Positions 26,104 to 36,042 of a stretch of 64,000 nt of DNA are shown in pieces. A program made the position numbers and the translations under genes. The notes under the pieces were generated by a model. The model made no database searches. It saw only the letters and a program-made list of their open reading frames with translations, and was not told where the DNA came from. How positions within the stretch are numbered: the stretch's first letter is position 1; the number at the start of each line of letters is the position of its first letter. Source of the DNA: Rikenellaceae bacterium (lineage in GTDB: Bacteria > Bacteroidota > Bacteroidia > Bacteroidales > Rikenellaceae); the NCBI GenBank assembly GCA_015059785.1, contig SUZS01000004.1:52285-116284 (forward strand), given 5' to 3'.

Positions 26104-27258
26104 CTAATTCTTATCTTGTTTATCTATTTTTAACCTTGCAATGACCGGATAGTGGTCTGAGTTTTCTATATTATAATCAGTCTCATAAGTGAGAGCCTGA
26201 ATATCTTCACTTATCAGAATATAGTCTATTGGCAGCAGTCTAAAAAAGCCATTGAAGGTGTGTCTATATCCCGAGCCGGCGGCTGTATGGGTATCAACGA
26301 GGTTGGCTGCGATAGTGTTGTATGAGTATGATAGCGGCACATCGTTAAAATCTCCGCAGACAATCATCTTCATAGGGCGCGACTTCTCTATAAACTGAGC
26401 AACCTTGCGGGCTTGTGCACTGCGGTAGACATTATTCTCAACAAGGCGGTCTGTAATGCTTCTAATCTTTGATTTACGAGCACTATCTAAGACATACTGA
26501 TGCCCCTCAACAAACTCTATATCTTGAGCCGTGATTGTGGTCGACTTAAGGTGAAGGTTTATCACGCGCACAGTGTCCTTATTGTACAAAATATCTGCCC
26601 AAATGGCATTAAGGCGTGGTAGCGAGTCAATAAGTCCTTGACGGATAATACGCTGATTAGTAAATATTTCGCATGAATACTTCTCCTGGCCCTGAACTGT
26701 AGAGTTAATCTTTCTATCCGCCTTGCGCTTATGATATCTACCCAGCTCGTTCCATACAAAACCAGAGTCTGTCTTATACTCCTGCAGGCAGACAATATGT
26801 GGCGCGTGCTGAGCAAGGGTGTCTACAATGGCTCTTGTATTTGTATTGTGGATATTGTAGCTGATAACCTTCAGGTGGTTAGGGTATATGGCCGTAGATT
26901 GCTGCTTGAAGTATATCTGGTAGTATTTGCCGACAGAAAAGCTGCCGATAATAACAAACACAATAGTAACAAAGGCAATAGTCCACTTCCAACGCAAAAT
27001 CCAGTAAAAAAGCGTGCAGACGAGTACTATATATATAATAGGTGCGCCGAGAACAACTGTTGAGAGTATACCCATACGCTGCGGATCGCTATTAGGTGTG
27101 ACGATGCACACAATAGTGGCAGCAGCGCAGACAAGCATAACCGTTATCATCACTACATCCAGTATAAAGAGCAGAAACGACAGGCCGAAGGAACGCTTTG
27201 TCTTGCCAGGCTTCCCCTTGCGATAGTCTCGATATATATGTCCGTTTGTGCGAGCCAT
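26104..27258 (-). CDS. Membrane-anchored endonuclease/exonuclease/phosphatase-family protein
   Basis: A 384-aa protein with three predicted TM helices in the first 130 residues (about 24-50, 70-88 and 92-112). An EEP-fold catalytic domain follows with the expected blocks: ISYNIHNT, CLQEYK, VINLHLKS, VCGDFNDVP, DYILIS and SDHYPVIA. These supply the Asn, Glu, Asp/Asn and Asp/His residues of the metal-dependent phosphodiesterase site. Substrate is not predictable; this fold cleaves nucleic acids, phospholipids or phosphoinositides. The gene starts 2 bp after the rhomboid gene, so the two are co-transcribed. Confidence 0.9.
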   Translation of the reverse strand: MARTNGHIYRDYRKGKPGKTKRSFGLSFLLFILDVVMITVMLVCAAATIVCIVTPNSDPQRMGILSTVVLGAPIIYIVLVCTLFYWILRWKWTIAFVTIVFVIIGSFSVGKYYQIYFKQQSTAIYPNHLKVISYNIHNTNTRAIVDTLAQHAPHIVCLQEYKTDSGFVWNELGRYHKRKADRKINSTVQGQEKYSCEIFTNQRIIRQGLIDSLPRLNAIWADILYNKDTVRVINLHLKSTTITAQDIEFVEGHQYVLDSARKSKIRSITDRLVENNVYRSAQARKVAQFIEKSRPMKMIVCGDFNDVPLSYSYNTIAANLVDTHTAAGSGYRHTFNGFFRLLPIDYILISEDIQALTYETDYNIENSDHYPVIARLKIDKQDKN

Positions 27259-27260
27259 TG

Positions 27261-27869
27261 TTAGAAGTAGATTGTGCGTTTGTTCTTCCAGTAGTAAAGC
27301 AGTGCCCAGCCCCAGAGCATACCTCCAACATGAGCAAAGTGCGCAATGCCGTCATTAACCCCCCAACCCTGGAACAGCTCCAGTACAATATATCCAATAA
27401 CAAACCACTTTGCCTTGATAGGCATAGGAATAGGGAAGACGAAAATCTGGTTGTTTGGGTGCATAACACCGAATGCCATCAGTAGACCCATCGTAGCACC
27501 AGAGGCACCGAGCATAGTAAAGCCATACTCAGAGGCTGCCCATGCTACAAGCATCTGGAAAATTGCTGCGCCAATGCCGCAGACAAAGTAGTAGATCAAA
27601 AAGCGTTTTGTGCCAAGCTCATACTCCAGCGTGCGACCAAACATCCACAGCGCAAACATATTGAAAAAGAGGTGGCTGAAGCTTCCGTGTAGGAACATAT
27701 AGCTAATAAACTGGTATGAGTGGAACAGTGGCGAACCAACCCAGAATAGCTGCCCATATCTGCCCAACAGAACATCTACCTGTGGAATAAGGTATGTAGC
27801 CAGGAAGATTAAACAGTTTGCAATAATAAGATTCTTTACTGCTGGCGGTGTCTTAAAGTATGGATTCAT
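27261..27869 (-). CDS. Rhomboid-family intramembrane serine protease
   Basis: A 202-aa six-helix membrane protein with rhomboid motifs: HGSFSHLFFNMFALW in helix 2, the nucleophile Ser123 in GASGATMG, and HFAHVGGMLWG with His180 as probable catalytic partner. It would cleave TM segments of other membrane proteins. It lies 19 bp after mutL and 2 bp before the EEP gene, an arrangement I associate with Bacteroidales genomes. The catalytic dyad is intact. Confidence 0.92.
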   Translation of the reverse strand: MNPYFKTPPAVKNLIIANCLIFLATYLIPQVDVLLGRYGQLFWVGSPLFHSYQFISYMFLHGSFSHLFFNMFALWMFGRTLEYELGTKRFLIYYFVCGIGAAIFQMLVAWAASEYGFTMLGASGATMGLLMAFGVMHPNNQIFVFPIPMPIKAKWFVIGYIVLELFQGWGVNDGIAHFAHVGGMLWGWALLYYWKNKRTIYF

Positions 27870-27888
27870 TGTCTATAGTTTTTTGTCG

Positions 27889-29730
27889 TTAAGATAATTT
27901 CTGTTGTATGTCATCAAGGGTGATAAATGTCATTATTGTCTTGCCCGTAGGCGAGTATGTATGCTCTTTGCACTCGATAAGTTGCTCTGCAATAGCCTCT
28001 GCCTCTGCTTGACTATACTGCACACGCCCTGCAGCTCCACTCTGGGCCAGGGTAAGCGCCATCTGCTCGCGACGCATAGTCTCAACCTCGTGTGGTAGGG
28101 CGAGGGTCTGCAGTAGCTGATAGATTGTAGTATCTACACTCTCAGCATTAAGCTCTGAAGGTATGCCGCTAACATCAATCACGCCACCTGCGCGCATTGT
28201 GATATTAAATCCTAAAGCGGCGAAGTCTACCATCCACTCCTCAAGCAGTGAGTACTCTGCCTCTGAGAGGGTCAAGCTCTGCGGAAAGAGTAGCTGCTGG
28301 GACGCGCTCTTACCTCCATCCAAGGTGGCTAAATAGCGGTCGTAAAGGATACGCTCACGCGCTCTGGTAAGGTCTATGGCTGCGAGCACTCCGCCAACCA
28401 TCAGTGAGGCGTAGCGGCGGCCGATGTAGTGTACAGCACTGATGCTATTGTCTACACTCGACTCAAGCTCCATATATTGCTCCGCCTGCTCAGAGTCAAA
28501 GTAGTCAAACTCTGAAGTGTTTGGCAACTCAAAGTCCTGACTTGTTGTTCGGCTGTCAAACTCCTGCGCGACATCATACAGTGTGCTTTTAGAGGGCTTG
28601 CCACTTGATGGCGTTACCTCTGTAGCAAAAGGGTTGTAGTTGTCGCATGTTGTAGCCTTTGGCATCTGATAGCTGATATTGGTCGTAGCGACGGGTATAT
28701 CTATTAAGTCTTCAGCGTCAAAGTCCATCATAGGCACTGAGCCTGTCTTTGCTAATGTCTCGCGCACAGCAGCGTTGATAATCTGCCAAATGGCATCTGT
28801 GTCGGCAAAGCGCACCTCAATCTTTTGTGCATGCACATTGACATCTACACGCTCTGGGTCTACGGTAAGGTAGATGAAGAACGAGGGCTGTGAACCATTA
28901 GGAATAAGGTGCTCGTATGCCTTTGCAACCGCCTTATTGAGGTATGGAGACTTGAAGTAGCGTCCATTGACAAACATATATTGGTCTGGACGCACCTTGG
29001 CAGCCGAAGCTCTGCAAACATATCCCTCAATCTTAGCAATAGAGGTCTCTACGCCCACCTCAAGAAGGTTCTTCTTTGCCGAAGGGCCTACAATGCCGAT
29101 AATACGCTCAAGCAGAGAGCTACTCTGTAGTGAGTAGATTGGCGAACGGTCTGACAGCAGCTCCATAGCCACCTCGGGGTGACACAATGCCACGCGGCGA
29201 AACTCTGTCTTAATCATATTTGGCAGCTGAGTGTGCTTCTCGTCAATAAACTTACGACGACCTGGGGTGTTGTAGAATATGTTTCTGACAACAAACTGAG
29301 AGCCTATAGGGGCTGCTACAGGGGTCTGAGAGATAAACTCACCACCCGACATAACCACCTTTGTGCCAATCTCGGCATCTGACTGGCGAGTGGTAAGCTC
29401 AACCTGCGCGACGGCAGCAATAGATGCAAGAGCCTCACCACGGAAGCCAAAGGTGTGAAGAGCATAGATGTCGTCAAGCTCCTTGATTTTGCTTGTGGCG
29501 TGGCATTCAAAAGCCATACGAGCATCGCTGGGCGACATACCACAGCCGTTGTCAATAATCTGTATAAGGTCACGACCGCCATTGACAAAATTTACGGTCA
29601 CCTTTGTGGCCCCAGCGTCAATAGCGTTCTCCATCATCTCCTTGATTGCAGAGGAGGGGTATTCAACAACCTCTCCTGCCTTAATCTGATTAGAGATAAT
29701 CTCTGGAAGTAATCTTATACAATCTGCCAT
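27889..29730 (-). CDS. mutL: DNA mismatch repair protein MutL
   Basis: A 613-aa MutL. The GHKL ATPase domain has ENAIDAGA, DNGCGM, GFRGEALASI and the transducer segment of the family (residues 1 to about 330). A low-complexity linker and C-terminal dimerisation domain follow. In many MutL proteins the C-terminal endonuclease site is DQHAxxExxxxE; here the corresponding region (about 452-466) reads DLTRARERILYDRYL, lacking the Gln and His. Either this clade does not use the nicking site or it is degenerate. It forms a series with the small membrane protein gene, dnaJ and grpE upstream. Confidence 0.95.
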   Translation of the reverse strand: MADCIRLLPEIISNQIKAGEVVEYPSSAIKEMMENAIDAGATKVTVNFVNGGRDLIQIIDNGCGMSPSDARMAFECHATSKIKELDDIYALHTFGFRGEALASIAAVAQVELTTRQSDAEIGTKVVMSGGEFISQTPVAAPIGSQFVVRNIFYNTPGRRKFIDEKHTQLPNMIKTEFRRVALCHPEVAMELLSDRSPIYSLQSSSLLERIIGIVGPSAKKNLLEVGVETSIAKIEGYVCRASAAKVRPDQYMFVNGRYFKSPYLNKAVAKAYEHLIPNGSQPSFFIYLTVDPERVDVNVHAQKIEVRFADTDAIWQIINAAVRETLAKTGSVPMMDFDAEDLIDIPVATTNISYQMPKATTCDNYNPFATEVTPSSGKPSKSTLYDVAQEFDSRTTSQDFELPNTSEFDYFDSEQAEQYMELESSVDNSISAVHYIGRRYASLMVGGVLAAIDLTRARERILYDRYLATLDGGKSASQQLLFPQSLTLSEAEYSLLEEWMVDFAALGFNITMRAGGVIDVSGIPSELNAESVDTTIYQLLQTLALPHEVETMRREQMALTLAQSGAAGRVQYSQAEAEAIAEQLIECKEHTYSPTGKTIMTFITLDDIQQKLS

Positions 29731-29735
29731 AATCT

Positions 29736-30146
29736 CTACTCCTCTGTGTAATCGTTTGGAACAATAGTAATAGGTGTGTATGGGTTGAAGGTCTCGCTCT
29801 CCAGCTCTGCCTGACGAACCTCTGGGTTTGTCTGCTTACCTGCCATAGTAATAATGTTTACTATGCGAGGCACAAGCATATAGATGACAATTACGGCAAT
29901 AGCAATACCAAAGACAAGTATTGCGCGAGGTGTGCCATTAGACTGCTTCTGCTGTGACTTACGCTCAGCACGAGCCTCGCGGACTGTGCGGATATACTTG
30001 CCAGGGGTGTATGGAGTATCATCACTGCTACTCTCTCCGCGCAACTCACGACGACGCGCCTCCCTACGCTCCTTCTCCGGGTCGTAGTAGCGGGGAATGT
30101 AGTTAAATTGGTTTGGTCGCCTCTTTGGTGGTGAGAATAGTCCCAT
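29736..30146 (-). CDS. Small single-TM hypothetical protein
   Basis: A 136-aa protein I cannot assign. The N-terminal 75 residues are very basic and rich in Arg/Pro (FSPPKRRPNQFNYIPRYYD, then Arg/Glu repeats). One TM helix follows at about 78-97 (FGIAIAVIVIYMLVP) and an acidic tail ends the protein. The topology would put the basic segment in the cytoplasm. It lies 24 bp after dnaJ and 5 bp before mutL, so it is probably co-transcribed with repair and chaperone genes. Confidence 0.75.
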   Translation of the reverse strand: MGLFSPPKRRPNQFNYIPRYYDPEKERREARRRELRGESSSDDTPYTPGKYIRTVREARAERKSQQKQSNGTPRAILVFGIAIAVIVIYMLVPRIVNIITMAGKQTNPEVRQAELESETFNPYTPITIVPNDYTEE

Positions 30147-30170
30147 ATCTACTATTTTTTGTGTTACCTA

Positions 30171-31334
30171 TTAGTTAAAAAAGTCTTTCATTCGCTCGAA
30201 GATGCTCTTCTTGCTTGTCTTCTCAGGGTTGCGGAAGTGTGGTTGCTGGGCAAGCTTAGTGAGCAACTCTTTCTCCTCGCTGTTGAGCGATGACGGAATA
30301 GCAATATCTACGACTACCAACAAATCGCCCGTGCCACTGTAATTGCCGTAGCTGTTTATAGATGGCAGACCCTTGCCGCGCAGACGAAGCACCTTGCCCG
30401 CCTGAGTTCCTGGGGTGATGTTAATCTTAGCCTTGCTTGAAATAGTTGGCACCTCAACCTCACCACCCATAAGAGCGGTTGTAACTGGAATTACAAGGTT
30501 GTGAATAAGGTTAGCTCCGTCACGGATAAAGCGTGGGTCTGCCTGCTCCTCAATAACCACAAGCAAATCTCCATTTACACCACCCTGACGGGCTGCATTG
30601 CCCTTGCCAGATACGGTTATCATCATACCCTCGGCAACACCAGCTGGAATGTTGAACTCCACAACCTCGCTTCCCTTGACAACACCCTCGCCAGAGCACT
30701 TGCTACACTTATCCTTGATTACCGTACCTTGACCGCCGCAAACAGGACATACTGTCTGAGACTGCATACGACCAAAGATAGTATTCTGTACCTGTGTAAC
30801 CACGCCCTGACCATTACAGTGTGAGCAGGTTACGCGCGATGAGGCATCTTTGGCACCACTACCGCCGCAGGCATCACAAACAACACTCTTGTTGAGCTTG
30901 AGCTTCTTTGTTACACCCTTTGCAATCTCGTCAAGGGTAAGGCTTACGCGGATGCGGATGTCTGAGCCACGATTTGTGCGCTGACGGGCTCTGCCGCCAC
31001 CTGAACTGCCAAAGCCAAAGCCTCCGCCAAAGATATCGCCAAACTGTGAGAAGATATCCTCCATAGAGAATCCTCCATAGCCGCCAAAGCCTCCGCCCGC
31101 AGCACCTCCATCCATACCGGCGTGTCCAAACTGATCATAGCGGGCACGCTTGTCAGGATTTGAGAGTACATCGTACGCCTCAGCAGCCTCCTTAAACTTC
31201 TCCTCGGCATCTTTATCGTCTGGGTTGCGGTCTGGGTGGTACTTGATTGCCGCCTTGCGGTATGCCTTCTTTATCTCTTCAGCACTCGCGCTCTTATCAA
31301 CGCCGAGCACCTCATAGTAATCTCTCTTTGCCAT
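30171..31334 (-). CDS. dnaJ: Chaperone protein DnaJ
   Basis: A 387-aa type-I DnaJ. The J domain (residues 1 to about 70) has the HPD motif in KYHPDRNP. A Gly/Phe-rich linker follows, then a zinc region with four CxxCxGxG-type repeats ([32 protein letters not shown]) and the two C-terminal beta domains. It stimulates the ATPase of housekeeping DnaK, which is not in this window. grpE lies 14 bp upstream in the same direction. It is the only J-domain protein in the window and could also serve the short Hsp70s of region 1; this is untested. Confidence 0.97.
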   Translation of the reverse strand: MAKRDYYEVLGVDKSASAEEIKKAYRKAAIKYHPDRNPDDKDAEEKFKEAAEAYDVLSNPDKRARYDQFGHAGMDGGAAGGGFGGYGGFSMEDIFSQFGDIFGGGFGFGSSGGGRARQRTNRGSDIRIRVSLTLDEIAKGVTKKLKLNKSVVCDACGGSGAKDASSRVTCSHCNGQGVVTQVQNTIFGRMQSQTVCPVCGGQGTVIKDKCSKCSGEGVVKGSEVVEFNIPAGVAEGMMITVSGKGNAARQGGVNGDLLVVIEEQADPRFIRDGANLIHNLVIPVTTALMGGEVEVPTISSKAKINITPGTQAGKVLRLRGKGLPSINSYGNYSGTGDLLVVVDIAIPSSLNSEEKELLTKLAQQPHFRNPEKTSKKSIFERMKDFFN

Positions 31335-31348
31335 AGTAGAAAATCTTT

Positions 31349-31924
31349 TTACTCACCAACTACAACCTTTGCAAAACGCAAAACCTTGTCACCGAGCATA
31401 TATCCGCGCTCAACAACATCTATTACCTTGCCCTTCTTATCCTCTCCAGCAGCAAAACGAGCAACTGCCTCGTGAAGATTCTCATCAAATGGGGCATCAA
31501 GAGCCTCAATCTCTACAACGCGTAGCTGGCGCAGTGTGTCGATAAACTTCTGCACGACAAGTCGCTCACCCTCGCGCAGAGCTGCAATATCCTCGCTCTT
31601 CTCAGAGGCTGCTGTAGCACGCTGCATATCATCAAGAATAGGCAGAATGGACTTAAGCACATTGCTACCACCGCTCTGAACAAGCTCCATCTTCTCGCGA
31701 AGTGTGCGCTTGCGGAAGTTGTCAAACTCTGCCTGTAGGCGGATATATTGGTCGCGCCAATCAATCTGCTCCTCACTGCTTTTCTGCTCTGACATATTGT
31801 CAGCCTCGCCACTCTGCTCTGACACATTGTCAGTTGCAGCGGCGTTATCGCTATTTTCGCTCTGTGCCTCTGAAGTCTCAGCCTGATCTTTAATCTCTTG
31901 ATTTTCAGTGTTTTCTTTTTTCAT
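31349..31924 (-). CDS. grpE: Nucleotide exchange factor GrpE
   Basis: A 191-aa GrpE. It has an acidic, Glu/Ser-rich disordered N-terminus (about 1-50), the long dimer-forming helix ([14 protein letters not shown] at about 60-73), and the beta wing ending in [20 protein letters not shown], the family signature. It releases ADP from DnaK. It precedes dnaJ by 14 bp and follows the LptD-like gene by 63 bp. No CIRCE-type operator was noticed in that gap. Confidence 0.97.
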   Translation of the reverse strand: MKKENTENQEIKDQAETSEAQSENSDNAAATDNVSEQSGEADNMSEQKSSEEQIDWRDQYIRLQAEFDNFRKRTLREKMELVQSGGSNVLKSILPILDDMQRATAASEKSEDIAALREGERLVVQKFIDTLRQLRVVEIEALDAPFDENLHEAVARFAAGEDKKGKVIDVVERGYMLGDKVLRFAKVVVGE

Positions 31925-31987
31925 ATTCTGTAATTTATTTTTGTCTTTAACTATATATGGGCAAAAGATGTACCGAACAGCCTTATG

Positions 31988-34753
31988 TTAGAATAGGTTG
32001 TCGTACATGGTCTGACTCTTGTCGTACTTCAAGTCGGCAAGAGATGCGGCCTTAACTCCGATATTAAAGCTCCAACTGCGGTGTGTGCCGAATGGAATCC
32101 ATACGAACGACATCTGCCAACAGTGTAGGTCTCGGGTAATGGAGATAGATGTGGTTGTCAACTTCTTGTTCTGGATATCAAAACCACTTGTAAATGTTAT
32201 ACCCGTCTTTTCGCCCAAGTTGACACTACCATTAAAGCCGATAGTCTGATTTACATTCTTTCGGTAGCCCGTAGTGCCATTGTTGGTATATTGTGCGCTA
32301 TAGCTAATAACATAGTTGAAACCGAGGTTCCACGGTATTGAGAAGTCGTAGTATGCCTGTGCCATATATTGCCTTCGTAGTACAGGGTCCATAAGTCCAT
32401 AAGGGTCGGAGAATGGGTTGAAGTACTCTGGCGGTATGGAGTTAATATCGTTTATTGCCGCCTGCGACTTGTCGTTTCGTGACTTAAAGGTGTAACCAAA
32501 GCTCCAACCGGTGCTCATAATTCGACCAGGTAGTCCCTTTGCCCACATCAGCTTGTTTATTCTCACACCCTGAGGCGTAACTTGATAAGGGTCAAGCGTT
32601 GCCGAGAGGTTGATACCAAAATTGCCGTAGATAGTGGTACGGAGTGACATACTGATATTTGACAGACCGAGCGAGTCGGCAAGGAAGTTGTACGAACCGC
32701 TGAGCGAGAGGTCATCAATAATCTTAATCTTCTTCACTCCAGAGGTATCTCGCTTGCTGAGCACCTTCATCTCAAGGCTCTGCTTGAGTGAGAAGTTGAT
32801 AGATGCTGCAGCACCCCTGCCCGGAACACCATAAGCGTTGTCTGAATATGGAGAGTAGAGTGTATGTCCACCCAACGAGTCAGACTGCACGATGTTGTAG
32901 AATCCATACTTCTGATTACCAAAGTCTGGCATATACGATCCACCGATAGATGGGGTTATTGTGTGGCGCACTGCCTGTACCTTAGCTGTCTTCTTCTTCA
33001 TCTGCCACATTCCGTAGATTGTGGTGTTCAGAGATACCGATGCGTTGTAGTTGTAGATACGGTAGAAGCCATACTCAGGGTCGAGCTTGTCAATCTGATT
33101 TGTCTGAGGGTTCCACTGCTGCATCTGTCGCTTGAAGTACCAACGCTCGGTGTAGTTGAATGAAGGAGTGAGGTTGATATACTTAAACAGTGTAAAGCTT
33201 GAAGATACTGGGATAGAGTGCTCTACACCGTTCTTCATATCGCGCAGTGTCTTTGCAGTGAATATCTCGCTCTCCTGCGCTGTTGCGGAGTTAGTTAGCT
33301 TACCGGTGTATGTAAACGAAATCTTCTCATACCAACGCTGCTTACCTACAGCCTCCTTGCGCTTGAATGGGTAGACACGCGCCACATTGAACACCATATT
33401 AGGGAATGTTACAGAGAGGGCTCTGGTCTGCGAGTTCTGCGAGATAGCCATATTCATTGAGAATGAGAATGGCGTACCTGCCCAGCTCTTAGAGTAGGAG
33501 ATAGATGAGTTGGTCTGCGTAGCAAGGATGTCGTTGAGGGTATTTGCCGAGTACTTGCTATATCCACTTGTTGCAAGGTTTACCGAAGCGGAGAATGTAG
33601 AGCCCGGGTTTGCCTTAGGGTCTTGAGAGTGGGTCCAAGTGAACTTAAAGTTGTTCTGCTTGATATAATCCGGCTCGCCCTTGTCGCCCGTCTTGATGCT
33701 TGAGAAGTCAAAGTTTACATTTCCAGTATACTTATACCTTTTCACATAGCGAGAAGATGCGTTTACCTCCCATGAACCGAGGGTGTAGAAACCTCCCGTT
33801 ACAGCCAAGTCCATATGTGGGCTGATAATAAAGTAGTAACCCAGTCCACGCAGGAAGAAGCCTCGTGCGCCATCCTCGCCATATGTAGGCATCAGCAGAC
33901 CTGATTTAGCTCCTGAACTTACAGGGAAGAATCCCTCTGGAATACAGAGAGGGTAGATTGGCACATCCTCCATAACAAGGTATGCCGGACCAGTGATAAT
34001 CTTCTTGCCCGGGATAACCTTTGCCTTTGTCATGGCAAGGTAGAAGTGTGGGTGGTCGGTATGCTCACAAGTGGTATACTTACCCTGCTGAATGTTAATA
34101 GAGTTGTCTGGCTGCTTCTTAATGCGTCCACCTACAAGCCATCCATCGCCCTGCTGTGTTGCTACACCGCGAATAAGGGCCTTCTCGGAGTCAAAGTTGT
34201 AGGTAATAGTATCCATGGTGTAGTTACCACCACCGTCAGCAAATATAGGCTGTGTCTTTGTTGCCTTGCCATCAACAGTATCTGGCTTACCGTAGGCATA
34301 AATCTCCTTGGTGTTCATATCAATACGCATAAAGTCCGCCTTGAGCGACTTGTCTGCATACTTAATATCTCCCTGATTGTATATGTACACCTTGCGGTTT
34401 ACTACATCGTAGTAGAGCGAGTCGGTATTCTTACCCTCTACAACCTGGTCAAGACCACTGCTACGCTTGCGACGAGTAGTGTCTGCCTTCGGTAGGATAG
34501 GGGTCTCCTTTTTAGGAGCCGCAGTGCTGTCGTTGCCTACTACTCTATTTCGGCGAGCATTTCTTGCTTGACGAGCTGTCGGAACAGAGTCTTTCAGTGG
34601 TGAAGATGGTATGATAGAGTCTGTCTGGGGAGTGATAGCCCCAGAGAGAACTTCACTACCGATACGCTTGTCTTGCGCAAATCCGAACATGGATTGCACC
34701 ATAAAGAGCGTAACGAGTGACGCGATGAGATATTTTAGCCTAAATTTTTTCAA
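31988..34753 (-). CDS. LptD-like outer-membrane protein (LPS assembly)
   Basis: A protein of about 921 aa if TTG at 34753 is the start. That start gives MKKFRLKYLIASLVTLF, a normal signal peptide ending GFAQ; the frame stays open to TTG at 34795, and no ATG lies further upstream in frame. An OstA/LptA-like region is at about 105-270 (YYDVVNRKVYIYNQGDIKYA). The remaining roughly 650 residues show alternating aromatic/hydrophobic beta strands typical of an outer-membrane barrel. This is the layout of Bacteroidetes LptD-like proteins that place LPS in the outer leaflet. It is divergently transcribed from the amidase gene. Confidence 0.8.
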   Translation of the reverse strand: MKKFRLKYLIASLVTLFMVQSMFGFAQDKRIGSEVLSGAITPQTDSIIPSSPLKDSVPTARQARNARRNRVVGNDSTAAPKKETPILPKADTTRRKRSSGLDQVVEGKNTDSLYYDVVNRKVYIYNQGDIKYADKSLKADFMRIDMNTKEIYAYGKPDTVDGKATKTQPIFADGGGNYTMDTITYNFDSEKALIRGVATQQGDGWLVGGRIKKQPDNSINIQQGKYTTCEHTDHPHFYLAMTKAKVIPGKKIITGPAYLVMEDVPIYPLCIPEGFFPVSSGAKSGLLMPTYGEDGARGFFLRGLGYYFIISPHMDLAVTGGFYTLGSWEVNASSRYVKRYKYTGNVNFDFSSIKTGDKGEPDYIKQNNFKFTWTHSQDPKANPGSTFSASVNLATSGYSKYSANTLNDILATQTNSSISYSKSWAGTPFSFSMNMAISQNSQTRALSVTFPNMVFNVARVYPFKRKEAVGKQRWYEKISFTYTGKLTNSATAQESEIFTAKTLRDMKNGVEHSIPVSSSFTLFKYINLTPSFNYTERWYFKRQMQQWNPQTNQIDKLDPEYGFYRIYNYNASVSLNTTIYGMWQMKKKTAKVQAVRHTITPSIGGSYMPDFGNQKYGFYNIVQSDSLGGHTLYSPYSDNAYGVPGRGAAASINFSLKQSLEMKVLSKRDTSGVKKIKIIDDLSLSGSYNFLADSLGLSNISMSLRTTIYGNFGINLSATLDPYQVTPQGVRINKLMWAKGLPGRIMSTGWSFGYTFKSRNDKSQAAINDINSIPPEYFNPFSDPYGLMDPVLRRQYMAQAYYDFSIPWNLGFNYVISYSAQYTNNGTTGYRKNVNQTIGFNGSVNLGEKTGITFTSGFDIQNKKLTTTSISITRDLHCWQMSFVWIPFGTHRSWSFNIGVKAASLADLKYDKSQTMYDNLF

Positions 34754-34771
34754 AAATCCAATAATTTTTAG

Positions 34772-34779
34772 TACCTTTG
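34772..34779 (+). promoter_or_regulatory. -7 box of the amidase promoter
   Basis: TACCTTTG fits the TAnnTTTG consensus and overlaps the left arm of a perfect palindrome. A clear -33 box is not seen in the AT-rich stretch before it. Confidence 0.6.
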
Positions 34780-34796
34780 CCGGCGACGCCGGCAAA
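34776..34796. repeat. Perfect 10-bp inverted repeat between divergent genes
   Basis: TTTGCCGGCG, centre A, CGCCGGCAAA. It is far more GC-rich than its flanks. It overlaps the -7 box and probable start site of the amidase gene and lies just upstream of the LptD-like start, so it could be an operator or a leader hairpin. Confidence 0.7.
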
Positions 34797-34880
34797 AACG
34801 CAAAATAACGCTGTTGTGTGCGTGTGTACGCGTTTTTTCAGCGCGTAAAGGTAGTGAAAAAAAGTGTAGAAACCAAAGTT

Positions 34881-36032
34881 ATGAATAGACTTTTAACTAT
34901 TATGCTACTTTTCTGCCTTACTCTGTCTATTGGCAGTGCAAGGGCTGAGGGTAGTCAGGGTGTGAAGGTGATAGTTATAGACGCTGGCCACGGCGGCTAC
35001 TTCCCAGGTGCTCGTTATGGAGGTTATGCAGAGAAGAATATTAATCTGCAGATGGCTCTTAAGCTGGGGCAGATGATAGAGAAGAATATGCCGCAGATAA
35101 AGGTGGTCTATACTCGTACAACCGAGAAGCACTTCTCGGAGAATCTGCGAAGTGACCTTCAGGCTCGTGCTGATATAGCAAATAAGGCTGGTGGAGACCT
35201 GTTTATCTCTATCCACGCCAATGCTCATCGTAATACGGGTATCCGTGGCGTTGAGACCCTTATTATGGGAGAGAGTGAGCTTGAGACCAGTGAGAACGAG
35301 GCAATACTCTTCGCAAATAATAAGGAGGAGTTTCTGGATATGTCCGACCAGGGCACAGCAGCTATTGTCAGGGCTCATATTCAGAACATGCAGTTTACCT
35401 ATGGCGAGTATAGCGAGGTTATGGCGCGTCTTGTACAGAAGCACTATAGCAATTTAGGTAGGACAAACCGAGGTATTCGCAAACAGCCTCTGCGCGTGCT
35501 ATATGCTACCGATATGCCGAGCATCCTTACAGAGATTGGCTTTATGTCCAACTCAGCAGAGCTTAAGTATATCACATCCGAGAAGGGTCAGAATGAACTT
35601 GTAACGGCTCTGTATAAGGCAGTTAGGGATTATGTTGAGCATGTTCGTGGTAGTGTTCTGAAAGAGAATGGAGAGCAGGAGACGGTTGAGCAACCAAAGC
35701 CAGCCCCAAAGCCAGCCCCAGAGCCAGAGCAGAAAAAAATACAGCCAAAACCACAGCCAAAGCCAGAGGCGGAGAAGAGTAAGTCGGCAGTGCGCTATAC
35801 GGTGCAGGTTATGGCGAGCAAGACAGCTGTCTCTACAAAAGATGCTCGTTTTGGCTCATACAAGGGCAAGGTGCGTCAGGTAAGGGCAGAGGGGAGCTTC
35901 TCATATAAGTATTGTGTTGGCGATTTTGCTGACCGTAAGAGTGCTCAGGCTACTGTAGCTACTGTGCGCAAGACCTTCCCGCAGGCCTTTGTTATTGCCG
36001 TCAAGGATGGAAAAGTTGTAACAAATAAGTAG
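34881..36032 (+). CDS. N-acetylmuramoyl-L-alanine amidase with SPOR domain
   Basis: A 383-aa secreted protein. The ATG at 34881 gives a signal peptide ending ARAEG. The Amidase_3 domain (about 29-255) has zinc ligands in IDAGHGG (His37), AEKNIN (Glu51) and SIHANAH, and ends with TEIGFMSN. A Pro/Lys/Gln-rich linker (about 265-300) leads to a C-terminal SPOR domain (about 308-383, starting YTVQVMAS) that would target denuded septal peptidoglycan. It cleaves the bond between MurNAc and the stem peptide, probably in cell separation. The MCE gene follows after 10 bp. Confidence 0.93.
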   Translation: MNRLLTIMLLFCLTLSIGSARAEGSQGVKVIVIDAGHGGYFPGARYGGYAEKNINLQMALKLGQMIEKNMPQIKVVYTRTTEKHFSENLRSDLQARADIANKAGGDLFISIHANAHRNTGIRGVETLIMGESELETSENEAILFANNKEEFLDMSDQGTAAIVRAHIQNMQFTYGEYSEVMARLVQKHYSNLGRTNRGIRKQPLRVLYATDMPSILTEIGFMSNSAELKYITSEKGQNELVTALYKAVRDYVEHVRGSVLKENGEQETVEQPKPAPKPAPEPEQKKIQPKPQPKPEAEKSKSAVRYTVQVMASKTAVSTKDARFGSYKGKVRQVRAEGSFSYKYCVGDFADRKSAQATVATVRKTFPQAFVIAVKDGKVVTNK

Positions 36033-36042
36033 AAAGAGAGAT

